Part shown: piece by piece, positions 1 through 8,663 of the stretch | How the letters are laid out: each line of letters starts with the position of its first letter | How positions within the stretch are numbered: position 1 is the stretch's first letter | The notes under the pieces: generated by a model | Database searches by the model: none | What the model was told of the DNA's origin: nothing | What the model saw: the letters and a program-made list of their open reading frames with translations, nothing else | Source: JBBQHX01 sp035306065 | GTDB lineage: Bacteria; Gemmatimonadota; Gemmatimonadetes; Gemmatimonadales; Gemmatimonadaceae | Direction of reading: 5' to 3' | Length of the DNA stretch: 64,000 nucleotides | NCBI GenBank assembly: GCA_035306065.1 | Contig: DATGOL010000029.1 | Span: 1 to 64,000, forward strand | Position numbers and translations under genes: made by a program

Positions 1-736
1 AGCTGCTCAGCAGCTTGAGGTAGATGGCATCGGCTACCGACGACCCCGCATCCGGATGCACCGTGCGCGCCCTGGTGATGAAGCCGCGAAAGGTGAGTAT
101 CGAATCGGCAGCAACGGTACGCTCCTCACCTGCACCCTGCAGTATCACGGGACCACGAAGGCTGTCCAGCGAGCCCGGTGCAGACACGCCTCGCATCACC
201 CACTCGTTATAGCTGCGATCGACGGCGTTGAGCATCTCCTCACGCTGACCCTCGGCCAGCATGTAGGCGGCTTCCTCCGGCGTAAGTCGCACACCGAACC
301 TGAGCGCGGTTGCCGCGACGGTTGCTGAAGAAGCTCCTGCCGTATCTGCAGCAGTAAGTGCATTGCGCAGCGCAGCGATCCTGCTTAACGACGAATCCAG
401 TGGAGCCCGGGAATAACGCAGCGTGGGCGTTACCATGCGCGACAGTTCGTTGCGCTCCGCTTCCAGCTCGGCAGAAGACTTCGGGACGTCGAAGGCGAAC
501 GGCGCAATCACGTTTTCGGTGGCAACCGCTCCTACCTCTAGCAGCGGGAAGTTCACCGCGGGCGATGCCGGGAACAGCAGGAAAGTGAGAACAGCAAGCG
601 CCGCGGCAATGCCGAAGCGCATGAGGTGCACCCTGGCCGGAAAGTCGCGAATTGGAAGGTCCGGCGGCGTGGAAACCCTCATCGTCTCAGGACGCACTGC
701 GGGCACGCGTCCTGAATCCAGTCGTGGAGCACTCAC
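1..736 (-). CDS. PgpH/YqfF-type membrane HD phosphohydrolase, N-terminal part (cut by window edge)
   Basis: About 245 codons are visible, read from a GTG at 736 with no stop before the edge. A cytoplasmic N-terminus is followed by one hydrophobic segment (about residues 40-58). Then comes an extracellular-type region beginning with the LEVGAVATENVIAPFAF stretch typical of 7TMR-HDED proteins. The C-terminal membrane bundle and HD domain, which hydrolyses cyclic di-AMP in Listeria PgpH, lie outside the window. The gene starts 6 bases after phoH, the usual phoH-pgpH arrangement. The GTG start is uncertain because there is no clear Shine-Dalgarno; an in-frame ATG lies about 18 codons downstream. 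Confidence 0.8.
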   Translation of the reverse strand, partial: MSAPRLDSGRVPAVRPETMRVSTPPDLPIRDFPARVHLMRFGIAAALAVLTFLLFPASPAVNFPLLEVGAVATENVIAPFAFDVPKSSAELEAERNELSRMVTPTLRYSRAPLDSSLSRIAALRNALTAADTAGASSATVAATALRFGVRLTPEEAAYMLAEGQREEMLNAVDRSYNEWVMRGVSAPGSLDSLRGPVILQGAGEERTVAADSILTFRGFITRARTVHPDAGSSVADAIYLKLLSS

Positions 737-742
737 TTGCTG

Positions 743-1696
743 TCAGCTCCCACTTGCGTCATCCGCATAGGCCTTGATTATCTCGCGCACCAGCCGATGA
801 CGAACCACGTCAGAATCGGTGAGGTAGTGAAAGGCAATGCCGTCTATGCCCGGAAGTATGCGTTCGATCTGGATCAAACCTGACTGTTCACGACTCGGCA
901 GGTCTACCTGAGTCTTGTCTCCGGTAATCACCACCTTCGAGTTCACTCCCAGCCGGGTGAGGAACATCTTCATCTGAGCATTCGTGGCGTTCTGGGCTTC
1001 GTCAAGTATCACGAAGGCATCCGCCAGCGTCCTGCCTCGCATGTACGCGAGTGGTGCGATTTCGATGGTACGCGTTTCCAGCGCCTTCTGCACCCGCTCG
1101 TGAGGCATCATGTCCTCCAGGGCATCGTACAGCGGACGAAGGTACGGGTCCACCTTGGCCTGAAGGTCACCTGGAAGAAAACCGAGACTCTCTCCTGCCT
1201 CCACGGCCGGCCTTGCAAGAATGATCCGACGCACACGTTTGCGCGAGAGCGCGTCAACGGCCATTGCCACTGCCAGGTACGTTTTTCCCGTGCCGGCAGG
1301 CCCGATGCCGATCACGATGTCGTTCTCGGCAATCAGTTCCAGATACTCCACCTGGCCGGCAGTCTTGCCCTGAATGATGCGGCGCACGCCCGGAAGCGCG
1401 AGGCGCGGGCCCTGCCCGTCGGTCGGCGCGCGGGGGCCTTCAAGAGCCAGCCTCATCACGTCGTCCGCCTCCAGCGAATTCCCCTGCCGGGCGATCTCGA
1501 TCATTCGCTCGGCCAGTGAAGACGCCCGCTCCAGTGCATCGGCAGTGCCGGTCAGCGTGAGGGTGTCCCCGCGCAACGCGACACGAGCCCCGCCCTGGCG
1601 TTCCAGTTCGAGGAGATTGGCATCGTTCACTCCCGCCAGAATGAGCGGATCTGCGCCCTCTGTGCTTAGCCTGCGCTGCTGCCCATCATCCGCCAT
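743..1696 (-). CDS. phoH: PhoH-like ATPase
   Basis: 317 aa. The N-terminal ~100 residues form the KH-like part seen in PhoH/YbeZ proteins. The P-loop ATPase follows, with Walker A GPAGTGKT at about 132-139 and Walker B FVILDEAQNA at about 228-237. The family couples nucleotide hydrolysis to RNA metabolism and ribosome assembly, usually beside ybeY and a pgpH-type gene. Its ATG lies inside the last codons of aspS (11-base overlap), and the pgpH-like gene follows 6 bases after its stop, so the three are probably co-transcribed. Length is normal for the family. Confidence 0.93.
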   Translation of the reverse strand: MADDGQQRRLSTEGADPLILAGVNDANLLELERQGGARVALRGDTLTLTGTADALERASSLAERMIEIARQGNSLEADDVMRLALEGPRAPTDGQGPRLALPGVRRIIQGKTAGQVEYLELIAENDIVIGIGPAGTGKTYLAVAMAVDALSRKRVRRIILARPAVEAGESLGFLPGDLQAKVDPYLRPLYDALEDMMPHERVQKALETRTIEIAPLAYMRGRTLADAFVILDEAQNATNAQMKMFLTRLGVNSKVVITGDKTQVDLPSREQSGLIQIERILPGIDGIAFHYLTDSDVVRHRLVREIIKAYADDASGS

Positions 1697-3503
1697 GCGA
1701 CACCTCCAGCTTCAGGCCGAGCTCAGCAACATCCGACTCCGGAACCTCGCTCGGTGCACCCTCGAAAAGAGCACGTGCGGCAGTCGTTTTCGGGAACGCT
1801 ATCACGTCGCGCAGCGATTGTGCGCCAGCCAGAAGCATCGCGATTCTGTCGAACCCGAATGCAATGCCGCCATGTGGAGGCACTCCGCTGCCCAGTGCTT
1901 CCATGAGGAATCCGAACCGCCGGGCAGCGGTGGCGTCATCGATTCCGAGCAGCTGGAAAACGCGTGACTGAACGGCGGGGTCGGAAATTCGAATGCTTCC
2001 GCCTCCGATCTCCAGTCCGTCATATACGATGTCGTAAGCGATCGCACGCGCGGCCGAAGGCTGCTCGTTAAGCAGGTGAAGATCGTCCGGGTGCGGAGCC
2101 GTGAATGGGTGATGCAGCGATGCCAGCGCGCCGGTTTCCGGATCAGTCTCGAAAAGCGGGAAATCGTGAATGACCACGAACTCATGACGGTCCGCGGGTA
2201 CCAGTTCCAGCAGCGCTGCCGCGTCCTGCCTCACGCGATCCAGCGCGGCACTCGTTATGCGATCGGGGGCCGCTGCAAAGAGTGCGAGATCACCATCAGC
2301 AAGCCGCAGACGCTCGGCAGCACCCTCTTCCATAAACCTGGCCAGAGGACCTTCCAGTGCGTCACCCACGCGCTTGAGGCGAAGCAGGCCTGCCGCACCC
2401 ATCTTCCTGGCACCTGCTTCGAGTTCGTCAACCTGCTTTCGACTGAGCGGAGCGCCGCCGGGCAGCACCAGCCCGCGTACGCGACCGCCCGCTGCAATGG
2501 CCGACTTCGTTATACCAAAATCGCTGTTGGCAAATTCGGACGTAGCGTCGAAGATACGCATGTCGAAGCGCAGGTCCGGACGATCCGTTCCGTAAAACTC
2601 CATTGACTCAGCGTACGTCAGGCGGCGGAACCCCGCGGGAACAACAGTACCTCCTTCCTCCCACAGCTCCCTGACGAGCCCCTCGGCAATGGCAAGCACA
2701 TCCTCGCGATCCACGAATGATGCCTCAACGTCAATCTGGGTGAACTCAGGCTGACGGTCTGCGCGGAGGTCTTCATCACGAAAGCACCGCGCAATCTGGA
2801 AGTAGCGGTCGTAACCGCTCATCATGAAGAGCTGCTTGTAAAGCTGCGGTGACTGCGGCAATGCGTAGAACTCACCCTGGTGCACGCGGCTGGGTACGAG
2901 ATAGTCTCGTGCGCCTTCCGGCGTGGGCTTGGTGAGAATCGGCGTCTCCAGCTCGAGAAAGCCAAGGTCTACAAGGTACTTTCGCGTGCGCTGCGCAAGC
3001 CGGTGACGCAGGATGAGATTGCGCTGCAGTTCCGGACGACGCAGGTCGAGATGACGGTGCCTGAGTCGAAGCTCTTCGGACGGCAGGTTTTCACCGCGTC
3101 CTCTCGCAACCGGAATGGCAGGAGTCTTCGCGCGCGATACCAGCTTCAGGCTGTCGCCATGAACCTCTATATCGCCAGTGGGCATATCGGCGTTGCGCCC
3201 GTCCGCCGGACGTGCCACTACGGTTCCGCCGAGGAGAACCACGTCCTCCGCTCCGAGTTCAGCTGCACTGCGCATTACTTCCTCGCTAACCCGCGCAGGA
3301 TCAAACGACACCTGCACGATGCCTTCTCGATCGCGCAGGTCCAGGAAGAGAAGCCCTCCCAGGTCGCGCACACGATGAACCCAACCGGCCAGCTTCACGG
3401 TTGTGCCGGCGTGTTCGGAACGAAGCGATCCAGCGAGGTGCGACCGAAGGGAGGTCGCGGCCCAACCATGTTCTGTCACGTTTGTGGATGAGTTTGGGGG
3501 CAC
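1686..3503 (-). CDS. aspS: Aspartyl-tRNA synthetase
   Basis: 605 aa, the length of bacterial-type AspRS with a GAD insertion. The N-terminal OB-fold anticodon-binding domain starts at about residue 25 (TVKLAGWVHRVRDLGG). Class II motif 2 (FRDEDLRADRQPEFTQID) sits near residue 240, the GAD insertion lies around 310-430, and motif 3 (GGIAFGFDRIAMLL) is near 565. It charges tRNA-Asp with aspartate. The start is uncertain: GTG at 3503 or an in-frame GTG at 3479 both fit. It overlaps phoH downstream and lies 25 bases after the EIIA gene. Confidence 0.95.
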   Translation of the reverse strand: MPPNSSTNVTEHGWAATSLRSHLAGSLRSEHAGTTVKLAGWVHRVRDLGGLLFLDLRDREGIVQVSFDPARVSEEVMRSAAELGAEDVVLLGGTVVARPADGRNADMPTGDIEVHGDSLKLVSRAKTPAIPVARGRGENLPSEELRLRHRHLDLRRPELQRNLILRHRLAQRTRKYLVDLGFLELETPILTKPTPEGARDYLVPSRVHQGEFYALPQSPQLYKQLFMMSGYDRYFQIARCFRDEDLRADRQPEFTQIDVEASFVDREDVLAIAEGLVRELWEEGGTVVPAGFRRLTYAESMEFYGTDRPDLRFDMRIFDATSEFANSDFGITKSAIAAGGRVRGLVLPGGAPLSRKQVDELEAGARKMGAAGLLRLKRVGDALEGPLARFMEEGAAERLRLADGDLALFAAAPDRITSAALDRVRQDAAALLELVPADRHEFVVIHDFPLFETDPETGALASLHHPFTAPHPDDLHLLNEQPSAARAIAYDIVYDGLEIGGGSIRISDPAVQSRVFQLLGIDDATAARRFGFLMEALGSGVPPHGGIAFGFDRIAMLLAGAQSLRDVIAFPKTTAARALFEGAPSEVPESDVAELGLKLEVSHGG

Positions 3504-3528
3504 GGTTCCAGTGGCAGGAACGGCGACG

Positions 3529-3993
3529 TCAGGCCGGCGTGTTCTCGGCGTCGCTGATCACCCGGTGAAGTGCGTCTGCGTCTGGAGCCGCGCGCAGGCC
3601 GTCACGAAACTCCTCGCGCCGGAGCAGGCGTGAGAGCCTTCCGAGCGCCTTCAGGTGAGCCGCACCAGACGATTCCGGGCCGAGCAAGAGGAACAGGAGG
3701 TCTACCGGGTTGCCATCGAGAGCGTCGAATTCCACCGGCGGGCGCGCTATGCCAACCGCAATCACGAGTCCGTCAACCAGGGATGTCTTGGCGTGTGGAA
3801 TGGCAATGCCGTCACCTACGCCGGTGCTGAGGATCGCCTCGCGTTCACCCACGGCCTCGGCGATGGCATCGCGGGCAGAAGGTTCGAGGTCCGGCACAGC
3901 GACCTCAACGAGTTCGCGAAGCACCTCGGCCTTGCTCGTGCCCGAAAGCGGGAGCCTGACCCGCGCGGGCGTCAGCAGGTCGGAGAGGAGCAC
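3529..3993 (-). CDS. PTS EIIA domain protein (fructose/nitrogen type), first of two solo copies
   Basis: 154 aa, a single EIIA type-2 domain. The phosphorylatable histidine is His67 in GVGDGIAIPHAK. No EIIB or EIIC gene is nearby, which points to a regulatory (PtsN-like) rather than sugar-transport role; this is inference. GTG at 3993 is chosen because the upstream ATG at 4013 is out of frame. There is no Shine-Dalgarno, and a TACGAT hexamer stands seven bases before the GTG, so the mRNA may be nearly leaderless. A second EIIA is at 36901-37353. Confidence 0.88.
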   Translation of the reverse strand: MLLSDLLTPARVRLPLSGTSKAEVLRELVEVAVPDLEPSARDAIAEAVGEREAILSTGVGDGIAIPHAKTSLVDGLVIAVGIARPPVEFDALDGNPVDLLFLLLGPESSGAAHLKALGRLSRLLRREEFRDGLRAAPDADALHRVISDAENTPA

Positions 3994-4000
3994 AATCGGA

Positions 4001-4030
4001 ATCGTAGTGTCATGGGTGCGCTCAACTTAA
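4001..4030 (-). promoter_or_regulatory. Possible promoter of the first EIIA gene
   Basis: A TACGAT -10 (4006-4001) lies seven bases from the GTG start, with a poor TTAAGT -35 (4030-4025) 18 bases upstream. The bases between -10 and start contain TTCCG in the same position relative to the start codon as in the folB, truA and dusB promoters. This is the weakest member of that group. Confidence 0.35.
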
Positions 4031-4063
4031 CTCCGGCACGGGGGTGCGGGAAGCGTTCCGAGC

Positions 4064-4092
4064 TTGACCGCCTTATCTGCGACAGCTAGCCT
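4064..4092 (+). promoter_or_regulatory. rlmN promoter
   Basis: TTGACC (4064-4069), a 17-base spacer and TAGCCT (4087-4092) make a good housekeeping-type promoter. The predicted start near 4099 leaves a leader of about 40 bases before the rlmN ATG. It diverges from the EIIA gene. Confidence 0.6.
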
Positions 4093-4139
4093 CAAGTGTA
4101 AGTGACACAACGCATTCCGCCATATTCTACACCCTCAGG

Positions 4140-5231
4140 ATGAGCACCACCTCCGCTGAACGTATCAACCTCCTGGACCTGGAGCCCGCCACTGCGGAGC
4201 TCCGGCTGCGGGAGGCCATGGAATCCTGGGGCGAGCCGTCGTACAGGGCGGATCAGGTTCTGCGTCGGCTGTGGGTGAATCCAGCGGCGGATTTTGACTC
4301 CATGGCGGAGCTTCCTAAGGCACTCCGGGACAGGTTGTCCGAGTCATTCGAAATGCCGCGCCTGGATTGTGTGGCAGAGCAGACATCATCAGACGGCACG
4401 CGCAAGTTCCTTTACCGCCTGCACGACGGCCAGACGATCGAGACGGTTGCAATTCCCGAGGGCAACCGCATAACGATATGCATTTCGTCGCAGGCGGGAT
4501 GCGCTCTCCAATGCGCCTTCTGTGCAACGGGAGCGATGGGGTTCGTGCGCAACCTCTCTGCCTACGAGATCGCCTGCCAGGTGCGAGAGCTGCGGCTGCT
4601 GAGTGACCCCATCCGGCCCACCAATATCGTTTTCATGGGTATGGGCGAGCCGCTCATGAACTGGGGCGCGGTTTCGCCTACCCTTACGATTCTCAACTCT
4701 CCTCAGGGGCTCGGCATCGGTGCTCGCCACATCACGGTTTCCACCGTGGGGGTGCTACCGGGCATCATTGCACTGAGCGAGCGTCCGGAGCAGTTCAGGC
4801 TGGCGATTTCCATCCACGCACCAACCGACGAGCTTCGCCGTTCGCTCATGCCGATCAACGTGAAGTATCCGCTGGCAGACGTAGTCGAGGCTGCTCGCAG
4901 CTTTGACAGGCGGGTGACTTTCGAATACGTAATGCTCGGTGGCGTGAACGACCACGTTGAGCATGCAAACCAGCTTGCGGAGCTCGCCAGGCGCTGCAAG
5001 GCTTTCGTCAACCTGATACCGCTTCATCCTGGCGGGTCGCTGGGCTTTCATCCAACGCCTGCTCGAGAAATCACGGGCTTCGCGAAAAGGATGCGCGAAC
5101 TTGGCGTGGAGGTAGCGGTGCGCAAGAGCCGCGGACTGGACATAGCCGCGGCATGCGGACAGCTACGGGTAGAGCGTCTCCGGCGGCGTCCAGCCAGCTC
5201 CGACCAGCACGGTAAGGTCGACGTAGCGTGA
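4140..5231 (+). CDS. rlmN: Dual-specificity RNA methyltransferase RlmN (radical SAM)
   Basis: 363 aa. It methylates C2 of A2503 in 23S rRNA and A37 in some tRNAs, using a [4Fe-4S] cluster. The cluster motif CxxxCxxC is at Cys121, Cys125 and Cys128. The resolving cysteine near the C-terminus is Cys339 (AAACGQLR). The N-terminal region, with YRADQVLRRLW, is the expected HhH-like domain. Length is normal. The last 69 bases overlap the 3' end of the convergent LytR_C gene. Confidence 0.97.
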   Translation: MSTTSAERINLLDLEPATAELRLREAMESWGEPSYRADQVLRRLWVNPAADFDSMAELPKALRDRLSESFEMPRLDCVAEQTSSDGTRKFLYRLHDGQTIETVAIPEGNRITICISSQAGCALQCAFCATGAMGFVRNLSAYEIACQVRELRLLSDPIRPTNIVFMGMGEPLMNWGAVSPTLTILNSPQGLGIGARHITVSTVGVLPGIIALSERPEQFRLAISIHAPTDELRRSLMPINVKYPLADVVEAARSFDRRVTFEYVMLGGVNDHVEHANQLAELARRCKAFVNLIPLHPGGSLGFHPTPAREITGFAKRMRELGVEVAVRKSRGLDIAAACGQLRVERLRRRPASSDQHGKVDVA

Positions 5232-5654
5232 ACTATCCGGGCGCGACTCAACGCGCGCCCCGTGCATTGCGGTAGCAGCGAGCGCAGCCCACTCGGGATG
5301 CCCCGTTCTGTCCAGCACCGTGGTGCTGTCCAGCTGCTCATCTGCATTGCCAATCGCCACGACATCGAAGCCGCGATCCCGCAACATGCGCGTGGCATGC
5401 CGCGCCAGCCGCGGCGTGCGCGTGGCGTTGAGAACTTCAACACGAATGCGAACTCCCGGCTCCACGAGCACACCCTCCGCCATCGGGTTCGCGCCGCCGT
5501 CATCGGAACTGGCAACTCGAAACAGGACGAGGGCGATAACCACCACGCCGATTGCGGCGATTGTGAACACCGCACGATGACGATACACCCAGGCTTGTGC
5601 GGGTGACCTGCGAGCCTCCTCGACCGGCTCGCCCGTTATCGGATCGAATTCCAC
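5163..5654 (-). CDS. Membrane-anchored LytR_C domain protein
   Basis: 163 aa. A short cytoplasmic N-terminus precedes a single transmembrane helix (about 28-47, AVFTIAAIGVVVIALVLF). A LytR C-terminal domain follows from about residue 69 (IRVEVLNATRTPRLARHATRML). This domain accompanies LytR-CpsA-Psr cell-wall proteins, but no LCP domain is present here. GTG at 5654 is used, overlapping the yqeK stop by 19 bases. The 3' end runs 69 bases into the convergent rlmN. The molecular role is unknown; placement in the outer face of the inner membrane is inferred. Confidence 0.8.
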   Translation of the reverse strand: MEFDPITGEPVEEARRSPAQAWVYRHRAVFTIAAIGVVVIALVLFRVASSDDGGANPMAEGVLVEPGVRIRVEVLNATRTPRLARHATRMLRDRGFDVVAIGNADEQLDSTTVLDRTGHPEWAALAATAMHGARVESRPDSSRYVDLTVLVGAGWTPPETLYP

Positions 5655-6172
5655 AGTTCCACCGTCTCATCGTAAAGCACCCTGCCTTCGCGAACCGTCC
5701 AGTCTATCCGGTGGCGGACCACTTCGCGGAACACGCCGTCGAAGTCCAGCGGAACCTGACGAGCGAGAAACCCGCGCTCGTCCTGCAGGAACTCCCGTCC
5801 GGGTTCCAGGTAGTCGGCCATGTAGAGTGCGCGGCCTGTGCGACTCCAGGTGGCGCAACCGGTAGTGTGCCACTTGATGGCGTCCAGCAGGTTCCTGCGC
5901 GATTCACCATCCTTCTCGAGCAGCAGTGCTGCAGCGTGACCATGAAGGATCCTGGCGTGGCGCGCTTCGTCTCGCGTGATGGCTCTTAGATCGGACTCGG
6001 GTGCGTCGCGAAGGGCATCGTGCCACCTTCCCGCGTCCTTCCACTCGGCAGCCTCTGCGTCAGGCAGCCCGAGCTGGGTCGTCCAGCTCGCCAGGAGTTC
6101 GGTAACCCGATCGATATGCGCAAGCCGCTTGTCCGACACTTGCGACCAGGAAGGCAGCTCAGAGCGATCCAC
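5636..6172 (-). CDS. yqeK: YqeK-type HD hydrolase (diadenosine tetraphosphatase family)
   Basis: 178 aa from the GTG at 6172. That start overlaps the preceding gene by 14 bases, whereas an upstream ATG at 6259 would overlap it by about 100. Metal-binding positions of the HD fold are all present: His19, His51-Asp52 (WHDALRD), His77 (ILHGH), His102 (KWHTTG) and Asp120 (MADYLEPGR). YqeK enzymes hydrolyse Ap4A symmetrically. In many bacteria yqeK sits between nadD and rsfS; here it follows a GlmU-like gene and precedes a LytR_C gene. Confidence 0.85.
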   Translation of the reverse strand: MDRSELPSWSQVSDKRLAHIDRVTELLASWTTQLGLPDAEAAEWKDAGRWHDALRDAPESDLRAITRDEARHARILHGHAAALLLEKDGESRRNLLDAIKWHTTGCATWSRTGRALYMADYLEPGREFLQDERGFLARQVPLDFDGVFREVVRHRIDWTVREGRVLYDETVELWNSIR

Positions 6173-6998
6173 GGCGAACGTAGGGCTCAAGTACGGCGTG
6201 ATTGCGGAGCGTTGCACGCGAGAGGTAGTTCCATCCCATGAGCTCCGCACCGCGCCCAACGAGTGACTCCACTATGCGCGAGTACGGGCCGATAACGCAT
6301 TCGCTTCCGATTTCCGTGGCGCCCTCGAGCACGGCGCCGGGATAGATGATGGTGTCGGTACCGATGCGCACATCCACATCTATCCAAACTGACGACGGAA
6401 GAATGAACGTTACCCCGTTCTTCTCGTGCTGCCTCACGAGCCGGTCCCGCAGCTCCAGCCCGGCAACGCCCAGCGAGTGCCTGTCCGTCACTCTCAGGAG
6501 TTCGCCGGGAGAGGCAGTAGCCACCTGCATTGCACCATCGGGCATGCGCGGATCTTCTGCCGACGCCACCGCCGGCCCTTCGCCAGCCACGGCAATACCT
6601 GCGGACGGCAGGCCATCCGCCGTCAGGTGCGCCACGCCCTGCTCACCCGCACGAAGCAGGCGTTGCAGAGTTCCCGTGGTTATCAGTGGAGCGGCACCAT
6701 CAACCAGAAGTGTGAGTCCCGGCCGCGTTGCCGCAGCCCTCAGCGCCACACGCTGATCCGCCTCTCGCACGGCATGCGTTACCACGATGTCCGGCGCGTC
6801 AGGTACCACGAGCGGCGCTTCCTCACGATGAACCACGTGAATGCGCGACGGCGGTGGCGATATGGAAAGGAGCGCTCGCGTCACGTGCCAAAGAACCGGC
6901 CTGCCTGCCAGCGGGTACTGGTACACGCTCACCCGAGACCTGAACACCTCGTAGTCGTCGAGGGCAGCAACTACAGCCCGCCAGTTCGTCATGGTCAC
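6159..6998 (-). CDS. GlmU-like protein lacking both sets of catalytic motifs
   Basis: 279 aa against about 450 for GlmU. Residues 1-190 resemble the sugar-nucleotidyltransferase domain (AGRPVLWHV, then LLVDGAAPLI), but the N-terminal LAAGxGTRM loop that binds UTP is absent: the sequence reads VVAALDDYEVFRSR. Residues 195-279 align with the start of the GlmU left-handed beta-helix (VRIGTDTIIYPGAVLEG, ECVIGPYSRI). They stop at EPYVRRGSL, exactly before the acetyltransferase active site. The GTG at 6998 overlaps the panC stop as GTGA; ATG at 6992 is an alternative. It is probably a structural or regulatory remnant rather than an active enzyme; this is inference. Confidence 0.7.
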   Translation of the reverse strand: MTMTNWRAVVAALDDYEVFRSRVSVYQYPLAGRPVLWHVTRALLSISPPPSRIHVVHREEAPLVVPDAPDIVVTHAVREADQRVALRAAATRPGLTLLVDGAAPLITTGTLQRLLRAGEQGVAHLTADGLPSAGIAVAGEGPAVASAEDPRMPDGAMQVATASPGELLRVTDRHSLGVAGLELRDRLVRQHEKNGVTFILPSSVWIDVDVRIGTDTIIYPGAVLEGATEIGSECVIGPYSRIVESLVGRGAELMGWNYLSRATLRNHAVLEPYVRRGSL

Positions 6999-7840
6999 AG
7001 TACGATATTGTCGATCAGCCTGGTGCCGCCCACACGAGCGGCCACCAGTGCAATGTCGCCATCGAGAGCCCTACCCTCACGTGGCTCGAGCGTAGCAGGG
7101 TTCACCAGCGCAAGATAGTCCACCTTCACACCCGGCTCGCTCGAAAGCACCTCCTCACCGCGCGAAAGCAGGGTTTCAGTCTCCTTTTTCCCCGGCTGTG
7201 CAAACGCAGCCCGGATAGCCTGCAGCGACCTCGGAATCGCGAGCGCCATGTCACGATCTTCCGCAGACAGGTAACTGTTCCGGCTGGAAAGTGCGAGTCC
7301 GTCTGCGTCCCGAACAGTCGGCTCGATTCTCACCTCTGTTCCCACGTCGAGGTCCTCGCACATCGCGCGTACCAGCAGCGCCTGCTGGATGTCCTTCTGT
7401 CCCAGGTGGAGCACATGCGGACGAACGACGTTGAGCAGCTTGAGCACCACGGTGAGCACACCCGAAAAGTGGCCCGGACGAACTTCGCCATCCCACCTCG
7501 TTGCGAGCGCACCGGGATTGAGCGTGATACGCTGCTCCTGCGGGTAGATCTCCTTCTCCGAAGGCAGGAACAGCACGTCTACACCTCTCCCCTCAGCCTT
7601 GCAGGAATCGCCTTCGATATCGCGTGGATAGCGAGCGAGATCCTCTGTAGGCGCAAACTGGAGGGGATTCACGAAGATGCTCATTACCACCACGTCTGCG
7701 TGCGCACGTGCTGCGTCCACGAGCGACAGATGCCCTTCGTGCAGGTAGCCCATAGTGGGAACGAACGCTATGCGGCTGCCGCTGGCGTAAGCCTCCGCCG
7801 CCGCATCACGCATTTCCCGAACGGTCGTGATGATCCGCAT
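6995..7840 (-). CDS. panC: Pantothenate synthetase
   Basis: 281 aa from the ATG at 7840, one base after the panB stop; this start gives the canonical MRIITTVREMR N-terminus. It condenses pantoate with beta-alanine using ATP. The HxGH nucleotide-binding motif is His34-Glu-Gly-His37 in PTMGYLHEGHLSL, and the KMSKS-equivalent loop is LSSRNSYLS. It works directly with the product of panB upstream. Confidence 0.97.
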   Translation of the reverse strand: MRIITTVREMRDAAAEAYASGSRIAFVPTMGYLHEGHLSLVDAARAHADVVVMSIFVNPLQFAPTEDLARYPRDIEGDSCKAEGRGVDVLFLPSEKEIYPQEQRITLNPGALATRWDGEVRPGHFSGVLTVVLKLLNVVRPHVLHLGQKDIQQALLVRAMCEDLDVGTEVRIEPTVRDADGLALSSRNSYLSAEDRDMALAIPRSLQAIRAAFAQPGKKETETLLSRGEEVLSSEPGVKVDYLALVNPATLEPREGRALDGDIALVAARVGGTRLIDNIVL

Positions 7841-7841
7841 G

Positions 7842-8663
7842 TCAGAACTCGTGTTCTGATGCCGGGTACTGCCCCGCGCGTACTTCATCACCAAACGCAC
7901 GAATGGCACTCCGGGCCTCGCCGCCCAGCTCCGCATAACGCTTCAGGAACCTGGGCTTGAAGCCGTCGTTGAGCCCCAGCAGGTCGTGCAGCACGAGTAC
8001 CTGTCCCGAGCAACCTGGCCCGGCACCTATGCCAATGGTAGGAATGCTGAGAGCATCGGTGATTCGAGTGGCCAGTTCCGACGGCATCAACTCCAGTACC
8101 AGCGAGAAAGCCCCCGCGTCCTGCAGACGTCGGGCATCGTCGAGCAGACGCTGTGCCGCAGCAGCCTCCCTGCCCTGGACGCGGAACCCGCCGAACGCGA
8201 GCAGGTGCTGAGGCGTGAGGCCCAGGTGTCCCATTACGGGAACTCCAACTTCGGCAAGCGCTCGAACCGCCTGCAGCACCGGTTCCGATGCTCCTTCAAT
8301 CTTCACCGCCGCTGCCCCCGTCTCCTGCACCACCCGGCCACAGTTGCGCAGCGCGTCTTCCACGCTCACCTGATAGGTGAGAAATGGCATGTCCACAATG
8401 AGCATTGCGCGGCGAAGGCCTCGCCGCACACAACCCGCGTGGTAGATCATCTGGTTCAGCGTGACTGGAATGGGTGAGTCATACCCGGCAACCACGTTGC
8501 CGAGCGAATCCCCTACCAGCACCGCGTCAACTCCACCCTCATCGGAGAGACGCGCAAAGAGCGTATCGTACGTGGATACCACCACGAGCTTGTCACCACG
8601 CTCACGCGCGGCGGCAAAGTCTCTCACGGTCACTTTCTTTTCGGTAGCCGATTGGCTGCTCAT
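7842..8663 (-). CDS. panB: 3-methyl-2-oxobutanoate hydroxymethyltransferase
   Basis: 273 aa. It makes ketopantoate from ketoisovalerate and methylene-tetrahydrofolate. Family motifs include VVVSTYDTLFARLSDEGGVD with VLVGDSLGNVVAGYDSPIPV (magnesium and substrate site), MPFLTYQ, and VMGHLGLTPQ. The ATG overlaps the folK stop as ATGA. Its folate cofactor links it to the neighbouring folB and folK. Confidence 0.97.
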   Translation of the reverse strand: MSSQSATEKKVTVRDFAAARERGDKLVVVSTYDTLFARLSDEGGVDAVLVGDSLGNVVAGYDSPIPVTLNQMIYHAGCVRRGLRRAMLIVDMPFLTYQVSVEDALRNCGRVVQETGAAAVKIEGASEPVLQAVRALAEVGVPVMGHLGLTPQHLLAFGGFRVQGREAAAAQRLLDDARRLQDAGAFSLVLELMPSELATRITDALSIPTIGIGAGPGCSGQVLVLHDLLGLNDGFKPRFLKRYAELGGEARSAIRAFGDEVRAGQYPASEHEF

